This document shows, one piece after another, positions 1 to 9,785 of a DNA stretch of 64,000 nucleotides; the first letter of the stretch is position 1; each line of letters starts with the position of its first letter. Under the pieces are notes generated by a model, which was not told the DNA's origin, did no database searches, and saw nothing but the letters and a program-made list of their open reading frames with translations. The DNA is taken from assembly GCA_021845985.1 (NCBI GenBank), contig JAJZES010000006.1, positions 62,001 to 126,000 of the forward strand, in the 5' to 3' direction. This DNA is from Pseudomonadota bacterium (GTDB taxonomy: Bacteria > Pseudomonadota > Alphaproteobacteria > Acetobacterales > Acetobacteraceae). A program made the position numbers and the translations under genes.

Positions 1-321
1 CCGCTGCCGGCGGGAACGCGGCGGCTGCGGCTGATCAGCCGGCGGTTCGTTCCGGCCTGGTTCGCCGAGCCGGATCGCCGCCAACTCGGCGTTGCCGTCG
101 CCGCGCTGACGGTCGCCGGCCGGCGGCTGCCGCGCGCCGCCTTCGCCAGCGGCTGGCACGCCCAGGAACGCCATTGGCGCTGGACCAATGGCGATGCGGT
201 GATCGAACTCAAGCCGGCGCGCGGCACGACATCGCTGCGCCTGACGCTGGCCGCCGCCGGGGCGCGCTACTGGACCGCGCCGGCACTGCCACGCCGCCGG
301 GACATGGCTGCCGACATCTGA
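1..321 (+). CDS. C-terminal fragment of a Hint-domain-like protein (5' end outside window)
   Basis: An open frame runs from base 1 to a TGA at 319-321 and gives 106 residues without a start, so the gene begins upstream of the window. The fragment has the pattern LRLISRRFVPAW, then RRQLGVAVAALTVAGRRLP, then GWHAQERHWRWTNGDA. This is the tail I associate with Acetobacteraceae proteins annotated as Hint (hedgehog/intein-type) domain proteins, in which a conserved GWH..E..WRWTDGDA stretch follows the Hint domain. The autoprocessing Hint motifs themselves are not in the window. The call rests on recollection of the family's C-terminal signature and is tentative. No partner gene is evident; the next gene starts 134 bases downstream. 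Confidence 0.45.
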   Translation, partial: PLPAGTRRLRLISRRFVPAWFAEPDRRQLGVAVAALTVAGRRLPRAAFASGWHAQERHWRWTNGDAVIELKPARGTTSLRLTLAAAGARYWTAPALPRRRDMAADI

Positions 322-455
322 GCGGCGTCCGACTGCCCGGCAAGCCGTCGCTCACCGCGCCAATGCGCCGGATCGAGCGGGCAGTGCATTGCGCGCTCTC
401 GCCTTTTGGCTGAACCCGGGGTATCGGCGGGCGCGCCTTGCCCGAGGGTATCACC

Positions 456-1064
456 ATGCTGCGGCCGCAATTGACCGATCTGATCGCCGCCGCCGGAGAC
501 CTGTTGCGGCGCGACGACCTGCCGTTCGCGCTGGCGTGGCCGGCGGCCGGGCCGCTGCGCGCCAGTCCCGCCTGTGGATTGCCGGTGCTGCGCTGGCTGC
601 CGGCCGCCTGCGCCGCCGGCACGCCGGCGGAACTGATGGCAGCGCTGCTGGCGGCAGCGCCGCATCTGGCCTGGGGTCAGACCTATGCGGCGGCGGACAT
701 CGACGCGGCGTTTCTCGACCGTTACGGCTGGACGGAGTTGATCGGGCTGCGCGGCCCGGTGCCGAGCCGGCATCTGGCCGCCGGGTTCCTGCTGCTCGGC
801 CCCGACACGCACTATCCGCGGCACAGCCATGCGGCGGAAGAACTCTATCTGCCTCTGTCCGGCACTGCCGCGTGGCAGCGCGGCGACGCGCCGTGGCAGG
901 AGCGCGCAGCGGGGGACTGCGTGCATCATCCGGGCGGCATGCCGCACGCGATGCGGACGGGGGCGGCGCCGCTGCTGGCGTTCTACGTCTGGCGCGGCGG
1001 CGATCTGGCGGAGAAATCGCGCTTTGACCCGGCCGGGACCGCCGCGCCGGCAAATGGCCGTTGA
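456..1064 (+). CDS. Cupin protein of the DMSP-lyase (DddL/DddQ-like) family
   Basis: This 202-residue protein has a single C-terminal cupin domain. The metal-binding motif is seen at residues 119-131 as HYPRHSHAAEELY, and a second histidine cluster follows in CVHHPGGMPHAM. That combination, with a helical N-terminal half, is typical of the dimethylsulfoniopropionate lyase cupin family (PF16867). Characterised members cleave DMSP to dimethyl sulfide and acrylate in a metal-dependent reaction, but many homologues have no demonstrated lyase activity, so the substrate here is inferred only. ATG 456 is preferred over the upstream in-frame TTG at 438 because GAGGG at 444-448 lies 7 bases before it. 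No acrylate-utilisation genes are adjacent, which weakens a dedicated DMSP role. Confidence 0.7.
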   Translation: MLRPQLTDLIAAAGDLLRRDDLPFALAWPAAGPLRASPACGLPVLRWLPAACAAGTPAELMAALLAAAPHLAWGQTYAAADIDAAFLDRYGWTELIGLRGPVPSRHLAAGFLLLGPDTHYPRHSHAAEELYLPLSGTAAWQRGDAPWQERAAGDCVHHPGGMPHAMRTGAAPLLAFYVWRGGDLAEKSRFDPAGTAAPANGR

Positions 1065-1157
1065 CCGGCCTTCGGGCAACGCGGCGACGGACAAAGCGGA
1101 GCGGCCTTTCCTTCGCCAAGCCGCGTGTCATCTTCCCCGCCGCCAGGGGGGCGCAGG

Positions 1158-2567
1158 ATGAGCACGGGGTGGTCGGAACTGGTGCGCGGCGGCAATGCGG
1201 GGCGCAGCGCGGTGGTCGGCGGCGGCATGGTGCTGCACGCGGTCAATACATTCATCGTCACCACCATCCTGCCCTCGGTGGTGCGCGACATCGGCGGGCT
1301 GCGCTATTTGGCCTGGAGCACGGTGCTCTACATCGTCGCCTCGCTGCTCGGCGGCGCCGTCGCCTCGCGCCTGCTGCAGCGCCTCGGCGCGCGCAACGCC
1401 TATCGGCTGGCGCTCGGCCTGTTTGCCGCCGGGTCGCTCGGCTGCGCCATGGCGCCGGCGATGCCGGTTCTGCTCGCCGGACGCCTCGTGCAGGGGCTGG
1501 GGGCGGGCCTGCTCTCGGCGCTCTGTTTCACCATGGTCCGCACACTGTTCCCAGCCCGTCTGTGGCCGCGGGCGCTGAGCGTCGTGTCGATCGCCTGGGG
1601 CATGGCGACCTTGCTCGGGCCGGCGGTCGGCGGGGTGTTCGCCCAGTACGGCGCCTGGCGCGCCGCGTTCTGGAGCGTCGCCGCGGTAACGCCGGTGCTG
1701 TTGCTGCTGGTCGAGTTCTCTCTGCCGCGTGGCCTCGCCCGTCCGCCGGCCGCGCCGACGGCATTGCCGGTGCAGACCCTGCTGCTGCTCGCCGGCAGCG
1801 TGCTCGCCGTCTCGGCCGGCAGCATGTCGGCCGATGCGGGCTGGAACATCGCCGGGCTGGTGCTGGCCATCGCCGGCTTCGCCCTGTTCGCCCGGCGGGA
1901 AGCCACCGCCACGGCGCGGCTGTTTCCGTTCGGTGCGACGCTGCCCGACACGCCGCTGGCGGCGACCTATGCCGCCATGATCATGCTGATGGCCGGCACC
2001 ACGCCGGAAATCTTCGTGCCCTATTTTCTGCAGACGCTGCACGGGCTGTCACCGCTGCATGCCGGCTATATCTCGGCGCTGATGGCGGTCGGCTGGACGC
2101 TCGGCTCGGTGGTGATCTCGGGCGCCGCGGCGGCGCGGGCGCGGGCGGCGCTGACGGCGGGGCCGGTGGTCCTGGCGGCCGGGCTGGCCGGGCTGGCGCT
2201 GCTGATGCCGCGCGCCGGGATGGCGGGGATCGGCCTGCTCGGCATCGCCGTGTCGCTGGCCGTGCTCGGCGTCGGCATCGGCATGACCTGGCCGCATCTC
2301 GGCGCCCGCGTGTTCGGCTTCACCCGCGAGGCGGATCGTGAAATGGCCGGTGCCTCGATTACCATGGTGGTGATGATCGGCGGTGCCTTCGGCGCGGCGC
2401 TCGGCGGCATGGTGACGAACCTCGCCGGACTGACCCAGCCGGGCGGCAGCGCCGGGGCGAGTGCGGCGGCGGCGTGGCTGTTCAGCCTGTTCGTGGCGAC
2501 GCCGCTGCTGGCGGCGCTGGCGATCCGTCGCCTGCCGGCACAGGTCCGCCCCGCCGCGGCGCAATGA
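1158..2567 (+). CDS. Major facilitator superfamily (DHA2/EmrB-like) transporter
   Basis: The 469-residue product is almost entirely hydrophobic, with roughly 12-14 predicted membrane helices. It has MFS hallmarks: an early VTTILPSVVRDIGG segment, a cytoplasmic loop 2-3 motif (ASRLLQRLGARNAY), and a LAGRLVQGLGAGLL helix typical of drug:proton antiporters. It should be an inner-membrane secondary transporter, and the substrate cannot be read from sequence. ATG 1158 follows AGGGGGG (1145-1151) at good spacing and is preferred over the in-frame GTG at 1125. Its TGA overlaps the ATG of prmC in an ATGA (2564-2567), so the two are probably translationally coupled. This is odd, because prfA usually occupies this position upstream of prmC in alphaproteobacteria. 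Confidence 0.85.
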   Translation: MSTGWSELVRGGNAGRSAVVGGGMVLHAVNTFIVTTILPSVVRDIGGLRYLAWSTVLYIVASLLGGAVASRLLQRLGARNAYRLALGLFAAGSLGCAMAPAMPVLLAGRLVQGLGAGLLSALCFTMVRTLFPARLWPRALSVVSIAWGMATLLGPAVGGVFAQYGAWRAAFWSVAAVTPVLLLLVEFSLPRGLARPPAAPTALPVQTLLLLAGSVLAVSAGSMSADAGWNIAGLVLAIAGFALFARREATATARLFPFGATLPDTPLAATYAAMIMLMAGTTPEIFVPYFLQTLHGLSPLHAGYISALMAVGWTLGSVVISGAAAARARAALTAGPVVLAAGLAGLALLMPRAGMAGIGLLGIAVSLAVLGVGIGMTWPHLGARVFGFTREADREMAGASITMVVMIGGAFGAALGGMVTNLAGLTQPGGSAGASAAAAWLFSLFVATPLLAALAIRRLPAQVRPAAAQ

Positions 2568-3406
2568 TCCGCACCGTCGAGCTGCTGCGCGCGGCAACGG
2601 CGCGGCTCGCCGCCGCCGGCATCGCCGCGCCGGCGCGCGAGGCGCGCCTGCTGTTGCTGCACGCCCTCGGCCGAGCCGATGGCACGGTGCTCGACCCGGC
2701 AATGCCGGTCGAGCCGTCGCTGCTCAACCCGCTGCTGGAGCGCCGGGCAGCGCGCGAGCCGATGGCGCTGATCCGCGGGCGACAAGGGTTCTGGACGCTC
2801 GATCTGGCGGTCTCCCCGGCGACGCTGATCCCGCGCGCCGATTCAGAGACGCTGATCGAAGCGGCGCTGGCCGCCCTGCCCGAGCGCAGCCGGGTGCGCC
2901 GCATCCTCGACCTCGGCACCGGCAGCGGGGCGCTGCTGCTGGCGGCGCTGAGCGAGTTTACCGCCGCCTTCGGCATCGGCATCGACATCGCCCCGGCGGC
3001 GCTGCACCTTGCGCGCGACAATGCGCAGACGGCGCAGCTCAGCGGCCGGACGGCGCTGATATGTGGAAGCTGGGCTGCGTCGATTGCAGGTCACTTCGAC
3101 CTCGTGCTGAGCAACCCTCCCTACATCCCGACGCTGGATATCCTGCGGCTGATGCCGGAAGTGGCGGCGCATGAGCCGCGTGCCGCGCTCGATGGTGGCC
3201 CCGATGGGCTTGATGCCTATCGTGCGCTGCTGGTGGACGTGGCACGTCTGCTGGCGCCGTCGGGCCGGGCGGTGCTGGAACTCGGGGTGGGACAGGCGGA
3301 TGATGTCATCCGGCTGGCCGATCTGGCGGGTTTGCAGCCGGCGCAGGTGGCGACGGATCTCGGCGGCATCGACCGCGCTTTGGTGCTGCGGCGTGGCGAT
3401 GGCTGA
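2564..3406 (+). CDS. prmC: Peptide chain release factor N5-glutamine methyltransferase
   Basis: PrmC methylates the glutamine of the GGQ motif in release factors RF1 and RF2 using SAM, which is needed for efficient termination. The 280-residue protein has the usual two parts: an N-terminal helical domain (about residues 1-85), then a Rossmann methyltransferase domain. The SAM-binding motif is LDLGTGSGALLLA and the catalytic signature is LSNPPYIPT. Length and motif order match the family. It overlaps the MFS gene by four bases and is followed 257 bases later by DUF4167, a neighbour conserved with prmC in alphaproteobacteria. The usual upstream partner prfA is not in the window. Confidence 0.93.
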   Translation: MIRTVELLRAATARLAAAGIAAPAREARLLLLHALGRADGTVLDPAMPVEPSLLNPLLERRAAREPMALIRGRQGFWTLDLAVSPATLIPRADSETLIEAALAALPERSRVRRILDLGTGSGALLLAALSEFTAAFGIGIDIAPAALHLARDNAQTAQLSGRTALICGSWAASIAGHFDLVLSNPPYIPTLDILRLMPEVAAHEPRAALDGGPDGLDAYRALLVDVARLLAPSGRAVLELGVGQADDVIRLADLAGLQPAQVATDLGGIDRALVLRRGDG

Positions 3407-3540
3407 AAAAACCGTTTGGCACCCGGTGATGCAGCGGCTAGGGTTTTGATGCACGGCAGGGACCGACCGAGTGCGGGCGGCTCCCGAATGGCCCGGTCAG
3501 TGACTGGCAGGGGCGCCGCGCGGAAGCCAATGGAACGAAA

Positions 3541-3580
3541 CGGCCCGATGGCGGGCCGCAGCAGGAACCCGGATGGGTTC
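3541..3580 (+). terminator. Two consecutive perfect hairpins in the prmC-DUF4167 gap
   Basis: CGGCCCG (3541-3547) pairs with CGGGCCG (3552-3558) across a 4-base loop. GAACCC (3565-3570) pairs with GGGTTC (3575-3580) across GGAT. No T-tract follows, so this is not a textbook intrinsic terminator. It may be a weak terminator, or part of a structured leader for the downstream gene. The rest of the 257-base gap (3407-3663) contains nothing else I can support. Confidence 0.3.
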
Positions 3581-3663
3581 TTGCGCCCAAACTCACGAAG
3601 GCTGCCGCCGATGCGGGCAGCGTGCGTGGTGGGCCTGTGGACAGGAAAGCGTATGGCACACGC

Positions 3664-4176
3664 ATGAATAATATGAAACGTATGCGCGGTCGCAATCACC
3701 GGGGCGGTGGCAGCGGCGGCGGCGGTGGCGGCGGAGGGAGTGGCGGCGGTGGCGGCGGTGGCGCAATCCGCCACCACAGCGGCGGCATTCCGCTCAACCG
3801 CAACCACGTTTTCGACAGCAACGGGCCGGATTTGCGCCTCCGCGGCACCGCGCAGCAGCTGTTCGAGAAGTATCTGCAGCTTGGCCGCGACGCCACCAGT
3901 GTCGGCGATCGGGTCATGGCGGAGAGCTACTTTCAGCATGCCGAGCATTATTTCCGCATCTTGAACGCCATGGCCCAGGCACAGCAGCAGAGCGGCCCGG
4001 GCGGGCCGAATGGCGGTCCGGTGCGGCGCCCGGCGCCGCAGGATGGGCTTTCCGGCGAGGGCGAGGGACCCGGCGACTCCGACGACAACGATCCGGGCGC
4101 GGCCGGCATCGGCGATCAACCCGGCGGCGGCGATGCGCGCGACATCCCGACCGCCGCGGCGCCGACCTCCGGCTGA
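3664..4176 (+). CDS. DUF4167 domain protein with glycine-rich linker
   Basis: The 170-residue product starts MNNMKRMRGRNH, an Arg-rich opening typical of DUF4167. A very Gly-rich linker of about 30 residues follows, then the conserved core (PLNRNHVFDSNGPDLRLRGTA, then a helix with DRVMAESYFQHAEHYFRI). The tail is acidic and low-complexity. DUF4167 is common in alphaproteobacteria downstream of prfA-prmC. Its role is unknown, although the basic start and low-complexity flanks suggest RNA or nucleic-acid contact (inference). ATG 3664 is chosen because the family begins this way. The GTG at 3622 would add 14 atypical residues. The GGC/GGT repeat encoding the glycines (about 3708-3768) is likely to vary in length between strains. 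Confidence 0.8.
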   Translation: MNNMKRMRGRNHRGGGSGGGGGGGGSGGGGGGGAIRHHSGGIPLNRNHVFDSNGPDLRLRGTAQQLFEKYLQLGRDATSVGDRVMAESYFQHAEHYFRILNAMAQAQQQSGPGGPNGGPVRRPAPQDGLSGEGEGPGDSDDNDPGAAGIGDQPGGGDARDIPTAAAPTSG

Positions 4177-4187
4177 CCGCCTGGGTT

Positions 4188-4232
4188 GGCAGCGGCGGCG
4201 CGGCGGGGCAGCCCGACCCCGCGCCGCTGCCG
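4188..4232. terminator. GC-rich hairpin between convergent genes
   Basis: GGCAGCGGC...GCGG...GGGG pairs imperfectly with CCCCGCGCCGCTGCC between the stop of DUF4167 (+, 4176) and the stop of the methyltransferase (-, 4243). The convergent layout fits a bidirectional terminator. The stem has bulges and no T-tract follows on either strand, so confidence is low. Confidence 0.3.
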
Positions 4233-4242
4233 CCGGGGCGCG

Positions 4243-5355
4243 TCAGCGCGGGCGGAGCACGATCTGCATCGCTTCCAGCGCCGCACCGTCCGGCCCCCGG
4301 CAATCGCCACCGTCTTCGGCCACCACCACGTCGTGCACCTGCACGAAGCTGCCGGCGTAGAGGCAGGTGAAGCGCTCCACCAGCCGGCCGCGCAGGCGGG
4401 CCGCGAAGCCGTAAAGCGATACCCCCTGCCCGCGCGAGCCAAGGAAACTGCCCGCCGGCATCCATGTGGTCCAGCGCCCGTCCGGCAGCAGGGCGCGGTA
4501 TTCCATCTCGGTCGTCGCCTCCGCCATGGTGACGACGAAGCCCTGGATCGGATGCTGGCTGCCGCGCAGGCCGCCGGACAGCGTGCCCTCGGAAGTGGCA
4601 TCACCGAGGAAGGCGATATGCACGCCGAGCGTCATCGCCATCTCCTGCTCGGCGCCGCCCTCCGCCAGCAAATGCGTCACGTCCGCCCGCGGCAGGCGCC
4701 GCTGGCGCGTGCGCAGCACGGCGGTATGGCGGTGCAGCGCGACGAACTCGGTCATCGGCGCATAGCTGCGCAGGAACGAGTCTTCCTCGTGCACCAGATC
4801 ATGGTCGATGTCGCCGACCATCAGCGCATTGAGCTTGGTCAGGTAGTCAAACGCCGAGCAGGTCGCATTGCCGCGATAATCCCGCCTGTAGTCGCCGAAA
4901 CTGGTGTGGATGTCCTCCATGATGAAATAGCCGCCCGGCCGCACGAACGGATAGAGATATTGCAGCGTGGCGATCTGGTGATTCCACAGATGCGACCCGT
5001 CATCCACCACCACGTCGAACGGCCCGTAGGTGACACCGAGCCGCACCAGCTCGCGCACATCCGACTGATCGGCCATCTCGATGATGATGCGGTCGCCGGC
5101 GAATTGCAGCGTATTGCGGTCGATATCGACGCCGATGATGCGCCCGGCGGGAAAATACTCCGCCCATGTGCGCGCAGACCGGCCGCCGAGCACGCCGATT
5201 TCCAGCAGCGTGATCGGCCGGTCGCGCAGCTCAGCGAGGAAGCGCTCGTAGAAATCGAGGTAGCCGTGCCCGCCCTTGCCCTTGTCGGTGCCGTGGCGGG
5301 TGCCGATGGCGTTCAGTGACTCGCGCGCGCGTCGTTCGCCGCTCATGCCGCTCAT
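4243..5355 (-). CDS. Class I SAM-dependent methyltransferase (CmcI/macrocin-type)
   Basis: This 370-residue protein carries a Rossmann-type methyltransferase core in its N-terminal half: TLLEIGVLGGRSARTW (SAM loop), RIIGVDIDRN, FDVVVDDGSHLWNHQ and PGGYFIMEDIH. The DDGSH and EDIH motifs resemble cephalosporin CmcI, macrocin and rhamnosyl O-methyltransferases, so a sugar or secondary-metabolite hydroxyl is a plausible acceptor, but the substrate is unknown. The C-terminal ~150 residues are unassigned. Its ATG overlaps the ctaG stop in an ATGA (5352-5355), which makes it the last gene of the cytochrome oxidase unit. That is an unexpected partner, because nothing in oxidase assembly obviously needs this enzyme family. 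Confidence 0.75.
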   Translation of the reverse strand: MSGMSGERRARESLNAIGTRHGTDKGKGGHGYLDFYERFLAELRDRPITLLEIGVLGGRSARTWAEYFPAGRIIGVDIDRNTLQFAGDRIIIEMADQSDVRELVRLGVTYGPFDVVVDDGSHLWNHQIATLQYLYPFVRPGGYFIMEDIHTSFGDYRRDYRGNATCSAFDYLTKLNALMVGDIDHDLVHEEDSFLRSYAPMTEFVALHRHTAVLRTRQRRLPRADVTHLLAEGGAEQEMAMTLGVHIAFLGDATSEGTLSGGLRGSQHPIQGFVVTMAEATTEMEYRALLPDGRWTTWMPAGSFLGSRGQGVSLYGFAARLRGRLVERFTCLYAGSFVQVHDVVVAEDGGDCRGPDGAALEAMQIVLRPR

Positions 5356-5942
5356 CGCACCAGCGGCCCGACATGTGGCCCCGCCTTGGCCAGCGCTCCG
5401 CTGCGCGCCGCATCGTCCAGCGAATGAAAGAAGGTGTACGACAAGGTGATCTCCGTCACATCCGCGGTCGATGGGTCGCTGGCGATTGCCGGATCGACCC
5501 AGAAACTCACTGGCAACTGCATCCGCTGATGCGGCGCCAGTGTCTGTTCATTGAAGCAGAAACAGGCGGTCTTGTGGAAATAGCGGCCGATCTTGTCGGG
5601 CGTGACGTTATAGGTGGCGATGCCCTTCACCGGCACGTCGGCGGTATTGAGCGCCGCGTAGAAGGCCACCTGCTCGGCGCCGAGCTTCACCGTCACCTGC
5701 TTCTGCTCGGGGGCGAACTGCCACGGCAGGCCGGGGCTGGTATCGGCATCGAAGCGCACGATGATGGTCTTGTCGCTGTGGCTGGTGCTGGTCTCCGGTC
5801 CGATCTGCGGCGTGCCGCCGAAGCCGGTCAGGGCGCAGAACACGCGGTACAGCGGCACCGCGGCAAACGACAGGCCGAGCATGCCGGCGATGACGGCGGC
5901 AAGCGAGACGGCAACGGCGCGGTTCGGCCTGCGGGAGGGCAT
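5352..5942 (-). CDS. ctaG: Cytochrome c oxidase assembly protein CtaG (Cox11)
   Basis: CtaG/Cox11 delivers copper to the CuB site of cytochrome c oxidase subunit I. The 196-residue protein has one N-terminal membrane anchor (about residues 8-30, followed by VPLYRVFCALTGFGG) and a periplasmic domain with the diagnostic copper-binding CFCF motif (KTACFCFNEQ). The family-typical MQLPVSFWVDP and TEITLSYTFF stretches follow. It lies downstream of ctaB and the 44-residue membrane protein, in the standard alphaproteobacterial order. It overlaps the start of the methyltransferase by four bases. Confidence 0.95.
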   Translation of the reverse strand: MPSRRPNRAVAVSLAAVIAGMLGLSFAAVPLYRVFCALTGFGGTPQIGPETSTSHSDKTIIVRFDADTSPGLPWQFAPEQKQVTVKLGAEQVAFYAALNTADVPVKGIATYNVTPDKIGRYFHKTACFCFNEQTLAPHQRMQLPVSFWVDPAIASDPSTADVTEITLSYTFFHSLDDAARSGALAKAGPHVGPLVR

Positions 5943-5948
5943 CGCGGT

Positions 5949-6083
5949 TCAGCCGGTCATTCCGTGATGCGCCATCTTCACCATGGCAATGGCGTAAAAC
6001 AGCGCCGCCATCGCCAGCAGCACCACCAGCATGGCGATGTTGCGCCCGCGCCGCCGCCGGGCCAGCGTTTCCTCGGGCGTCAT
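5949..6083 (-). CDS. 44-residue single-pass membrane protein of the cox operon (CoxF-like)
   Basis: This small gene encodes [18 protein letters not shown]... and ends ...KMAHHGMTG. It has a short basic N-terminus with four consecutive arginines, one membrane segment (about residues 16-36), and a short tail. Small MTPEE-type proteins of this design are found between ctaB and ctaG in many alphaproteobacteria and are usually annotated as hypothetical or CoxF-like. Its start overlaps the ctaB stop by one base (TGATG at 6081-6085), and ctaG follows 6 bases after its stop. A start at 6095 (MDRLMTPEE) is possible but less like the family. A role in oxidase assembly or stability is inferred from position alone. 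Confidence 0.75.
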   Translation of the reverse strand: MTPEETLARRRRGRNIAMLVVLLAMAALFYAIAMVKMAHHGMTG

Positions 6084-7048
6084 CAGCCGATCCATCCGGC
6101 CAGCAGCCGATCGACCGCCAGCGCCCCGAACAGCACGAACAGATACAGCAGGGAGTAGCGGAACAGCGCCTTGGCCGGCGCATCATGCGTCAGGCTGCGT
6201 CCGGCGCCGTCCTGCCGGTCGCGCAGCACCCGCCATGCACCGAACAGGAACCAGCCGCCCAGCGCCACCGCCGCCGCGCCATACAGCGGTCCGGCCAGAT
6301 GCAGCGCCCACGGCATCACCCCGAGCGGCGCCAGCAGCGCGGTGTAGATCATCACCTGCCGGCGTGTTGCCCTGGCGCCGGCGACCACCGGCAGCATCGG
6401 CACGCCGGCGCGTTCATAATCGCCATGCGCCCACAGCGACAGCGACCAGAAATGCGGCGGCGTCCAGACGAACACGATGGCGAACAGCAGCAGCGGCAGC
6501 ACATCGACCCCGCCGGTCACCGCCGCCCAGCCGATCAGCGGCGGAAACGCGCCGGCGGCGCCGCCGATGACGATGTTCTGCGGCGTGCGGCGCTTCAGCC
6601 ACATCGTATAGACGAAAACATAGAAGGCGATCGACCCGGCGAGCAGCCCGGCGGCCACCGTGTTGGTGGCCAACCCCATCAGCAGCACCGAGAAGATGGC
6701 GAGGGTGACGCCGAACCCCAGCGCCTGCCCCGGCGCGATCCGCCCGGCCGGGATCGGCCGCTTGGCGGTGCGCCGCATCTTGGCGTCGATGTCGCGATCG
6801 TACCACATGTTGATGGCGCCGGCGGCGCCGGCGGCAACGGCAATGCACAGCACCGCGGTCAGCGCCAGGACAGGATTGAGGTGGCCCGGCGCCACCAGCA
6901 GCCCGACCAGCCCGGTGAACACCACCAACACCACCACGCGCGGTTTGAGCAGAGTCAACCAGTCGCCGGCCGAAGAGGCGCCGATATCGGTGGCGGTAGA
7001 AAACGCCATTCCCGGCGCGTCGGCCAGCGCTGCGGCAGTCTGGTCCAT
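6083..7048 (-). CDS. ctaB: Protoheme IX farnesyltransferase (heme O synthase)
   Basis: CtaB/CyoE is an inner-membrane UbiA-family prenyltransferase that farnesylates heme b to heme O, the precursor of heme A for the aa3 oxidase. The 321-residue product has about nine membrane helices and both prenyl-diphosphate-binding loops: [20 protein letters not shown], and a second conserved region around [18 protein letters not shown] 7048 is chosen because it follows TTAGGACG at suitable spacing. The in-frame TTG at 7063 lacks such a site. It is downstream of ctaD across a 144-base gap with a strong hairpin, and it overlaps the small membrane protein gene. Confidence 0.95.
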   Translation of the reverse strand: MDQTAAALADAPGMAFSTATDIGASSAGDWLTLLKPRVVVLVVFTGLVGLLVAPGHLNPVLALTAVLCIAVAAGAAGAINMWYDRDIDAKMRRTAKRPIPAGRIAPGQALGFGVTLAIFSVLLMGLATNTVAAGLLAGSIAFYVFVYTMWLKRRTPQNIVIGGAAGAFPPLIGWAAVTGGVDVLPLLLFAIVFVWTPPHFWSLSLWAHGDYERAGVPMLPVVAGARATRRQVMIYTALLAPLGVMPWALHLAGPLYGAAAVALGGWFLFGAWRVLRDRQDGAGRSLTHDAPAKALFRYSLLYLFVLFGALAVDRLLAGWIG

Positions 7049-7151
7049 GATCGTCCTAACCAAGTGGCACGGTCCTGAGGTTCACCCGCACCGGCGGTCT
7101 GCGGCAGTGGCCGGGCGGTCCCGGCGATCACGTCATCCGGGCGCACCGCGT

Positions 7152-7185
7152 CCGGCCGCGCCGCCCTGATGGGCGGCGCGGCCGG
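7152..7185 (-). terminator. Perfect 15-bp hairpin between ctaD and ctaB
   Basis: CCGGCCGCGCCGCCC (7152-7166) pairs perfectly with GGGCGGCGCGGCCGG (7171-7185) around a TGAT loop. It begins 8 bases after the ctaD stop on the minus strand. There is no T-tract on the downstream side, so it may be a partial terminator, or an mRNA 3'-end stabiliser that lowers ctaB and ctaG expression relative to the structural subunits. Confidence 0.5.
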
Positions 7186-7192
7186 GCCCGGC

Positions 7193-8809
<1,617 letters not shown>

Positions 8810-8855
8810 GCTGCGTCTCCTGTGGGCGCCGCTGCGGGCGTCACACGCACTGGTC

Positions 8856-9713
8856 TCACTGGTGGATATCCGCGGCGGCGATCTTTGCCGGATCGGCCGG
8901 CGGATTGGCGGCGAACTTGGTCTTGGCCTGTTGCACCCAGGCGTCGAAATCGGCGGGCGCCACGGCCTCGATCGAGATCGGCATGAAGCTGTGGTTGGTG
9001 CCGCAGATCTGGTTGCATTCGCCGTAATAATGCCCCGGCTTGTCGATGCGCACCCAGGTCTCGATGGTGCGGCCAGGAATGGCGTAGCGCTGCACCCCGA
9101 GGCTCGGGATGAAGAAGCTGTGGATCACGTCGCCGCTGGTCTCGATGATGCGGATATTCTTGCCCACCGGCAGCACCAGCGGATTATCCACGTCAAGCAG
9201 CCTGTGCTGGCCCGGCTTGAGGTCGGCGTCCTTGACGTAATAGCTGGTGAAATCGACGTTGCCGTGGTCGGGGTAGGTGTATTCCCAGTACCACTGATGG
9301 CCGGTCACCTTGATCGTCATGTCGGCGTGCTCGGTGCGGTCTTCAAAATACACCAGCCGGAAGCTCGGAATGACGATGATCGCCAGGATCAGCACCGGCA
9401 CCACCGTCCAGGCGATCTCCAGCAGCGTGTGGTGGCTGGTGCGGCTGGCCACCGGATTACGCTTGCTGTCAAAGCGCACCATTACCCAGATCAACAGCGC
9501 ACCGACGAACAGGGTGATCAGGGTGATGATCCAGAGCACCAGCGAATGCAGGCTCTCGATCTCGGCCTGCACCGGACTGTGCGCCGCCTGAAAACCCATT
9601 TGCCACGGGTGCGGCATTTGTGCCGCGGCGTCGCCGGCGAATGCCAGCGCCCCCCCGCAAGTCGTGGCGAACGCGGCAGCAAGCCGCCGGAGTAGCTGCA
9701 TCGGCCGATCCAT
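8856..9713 (-). CDS. ctaC: Cytochrome c oxidase subunit II
   Basis: Subunit II accepts electrons from cytochrome c at the binuclear CuA centre. The 285-residue protein has a signal peptide ending near AGDAAAQ, two membrane helices (about residues 50-110), and a periplasmic cupredoxin domain. That domain carries the aromatic electron-entry stretch [12 protein letters not shown] and the CuA ligands [12 protein letters not shown] (C-x3-C-x3-H-x2-M) plus the upstream VIHSFF histidine. ATG 9713 (MDRPMQLL) is chosen; ATG 9701 is also possible. It heads the oxidase gene set. The 72-base gap upstream contains a GGCCCGCGCGGGCC palindrome (9732-9745). Confidence 0.95.
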   Translation of the reverse strand: MDRPMQLLRRLAAAFATTCGGALAFAGDAAAQMPHPWQMGFQAAHSPVQAEIESLHSLVLWIITLITLFVGALLIWVMVRFDSKRNPVASRTSHHTLLEIAWTVVPVLILAIIVIPSFRLVYFEDRTEHADMTIKVTGHQWYWEYTYPDHGNVDFTSYYVKDADLKPGQHRLLDVDNPLVLPVGKNIRIIETSGDVIHSFFIPSLGVQRYAIPGRTIETWVRIDKPGHYYGECNQICGTNHSFMPISIEAVAPADFDAWVQQAKTKFAANPPADPAKIAAADIHQ

Positions 9714-9785
9714 CCCGCTGAGATGCCGCACGGCCCGCGCGGGCCTGCGGTGCAGCAAATGGGCTACAAGACGCTCACGTCGAGA

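Noticed and set aside
456-1064. Firm annotation as an active DMSP lyase
   Set aside because: The family motif is clear, but no DMSP uptake or acrylate genes are nearby and many family members lack demonstrated activity.
3407-3663. Protein-coding gene in the prmC-DUF4167 gap
   Set aside because: The frames here lack ribosome binding sites and family features; only small hairpins are supportable.
3700-3770. GGC-rich repeat as a CRISPR-like or regulatory repeat
   Set aside because: It is a triplet repeat inside the DUF4167 reading frame with no spacers.
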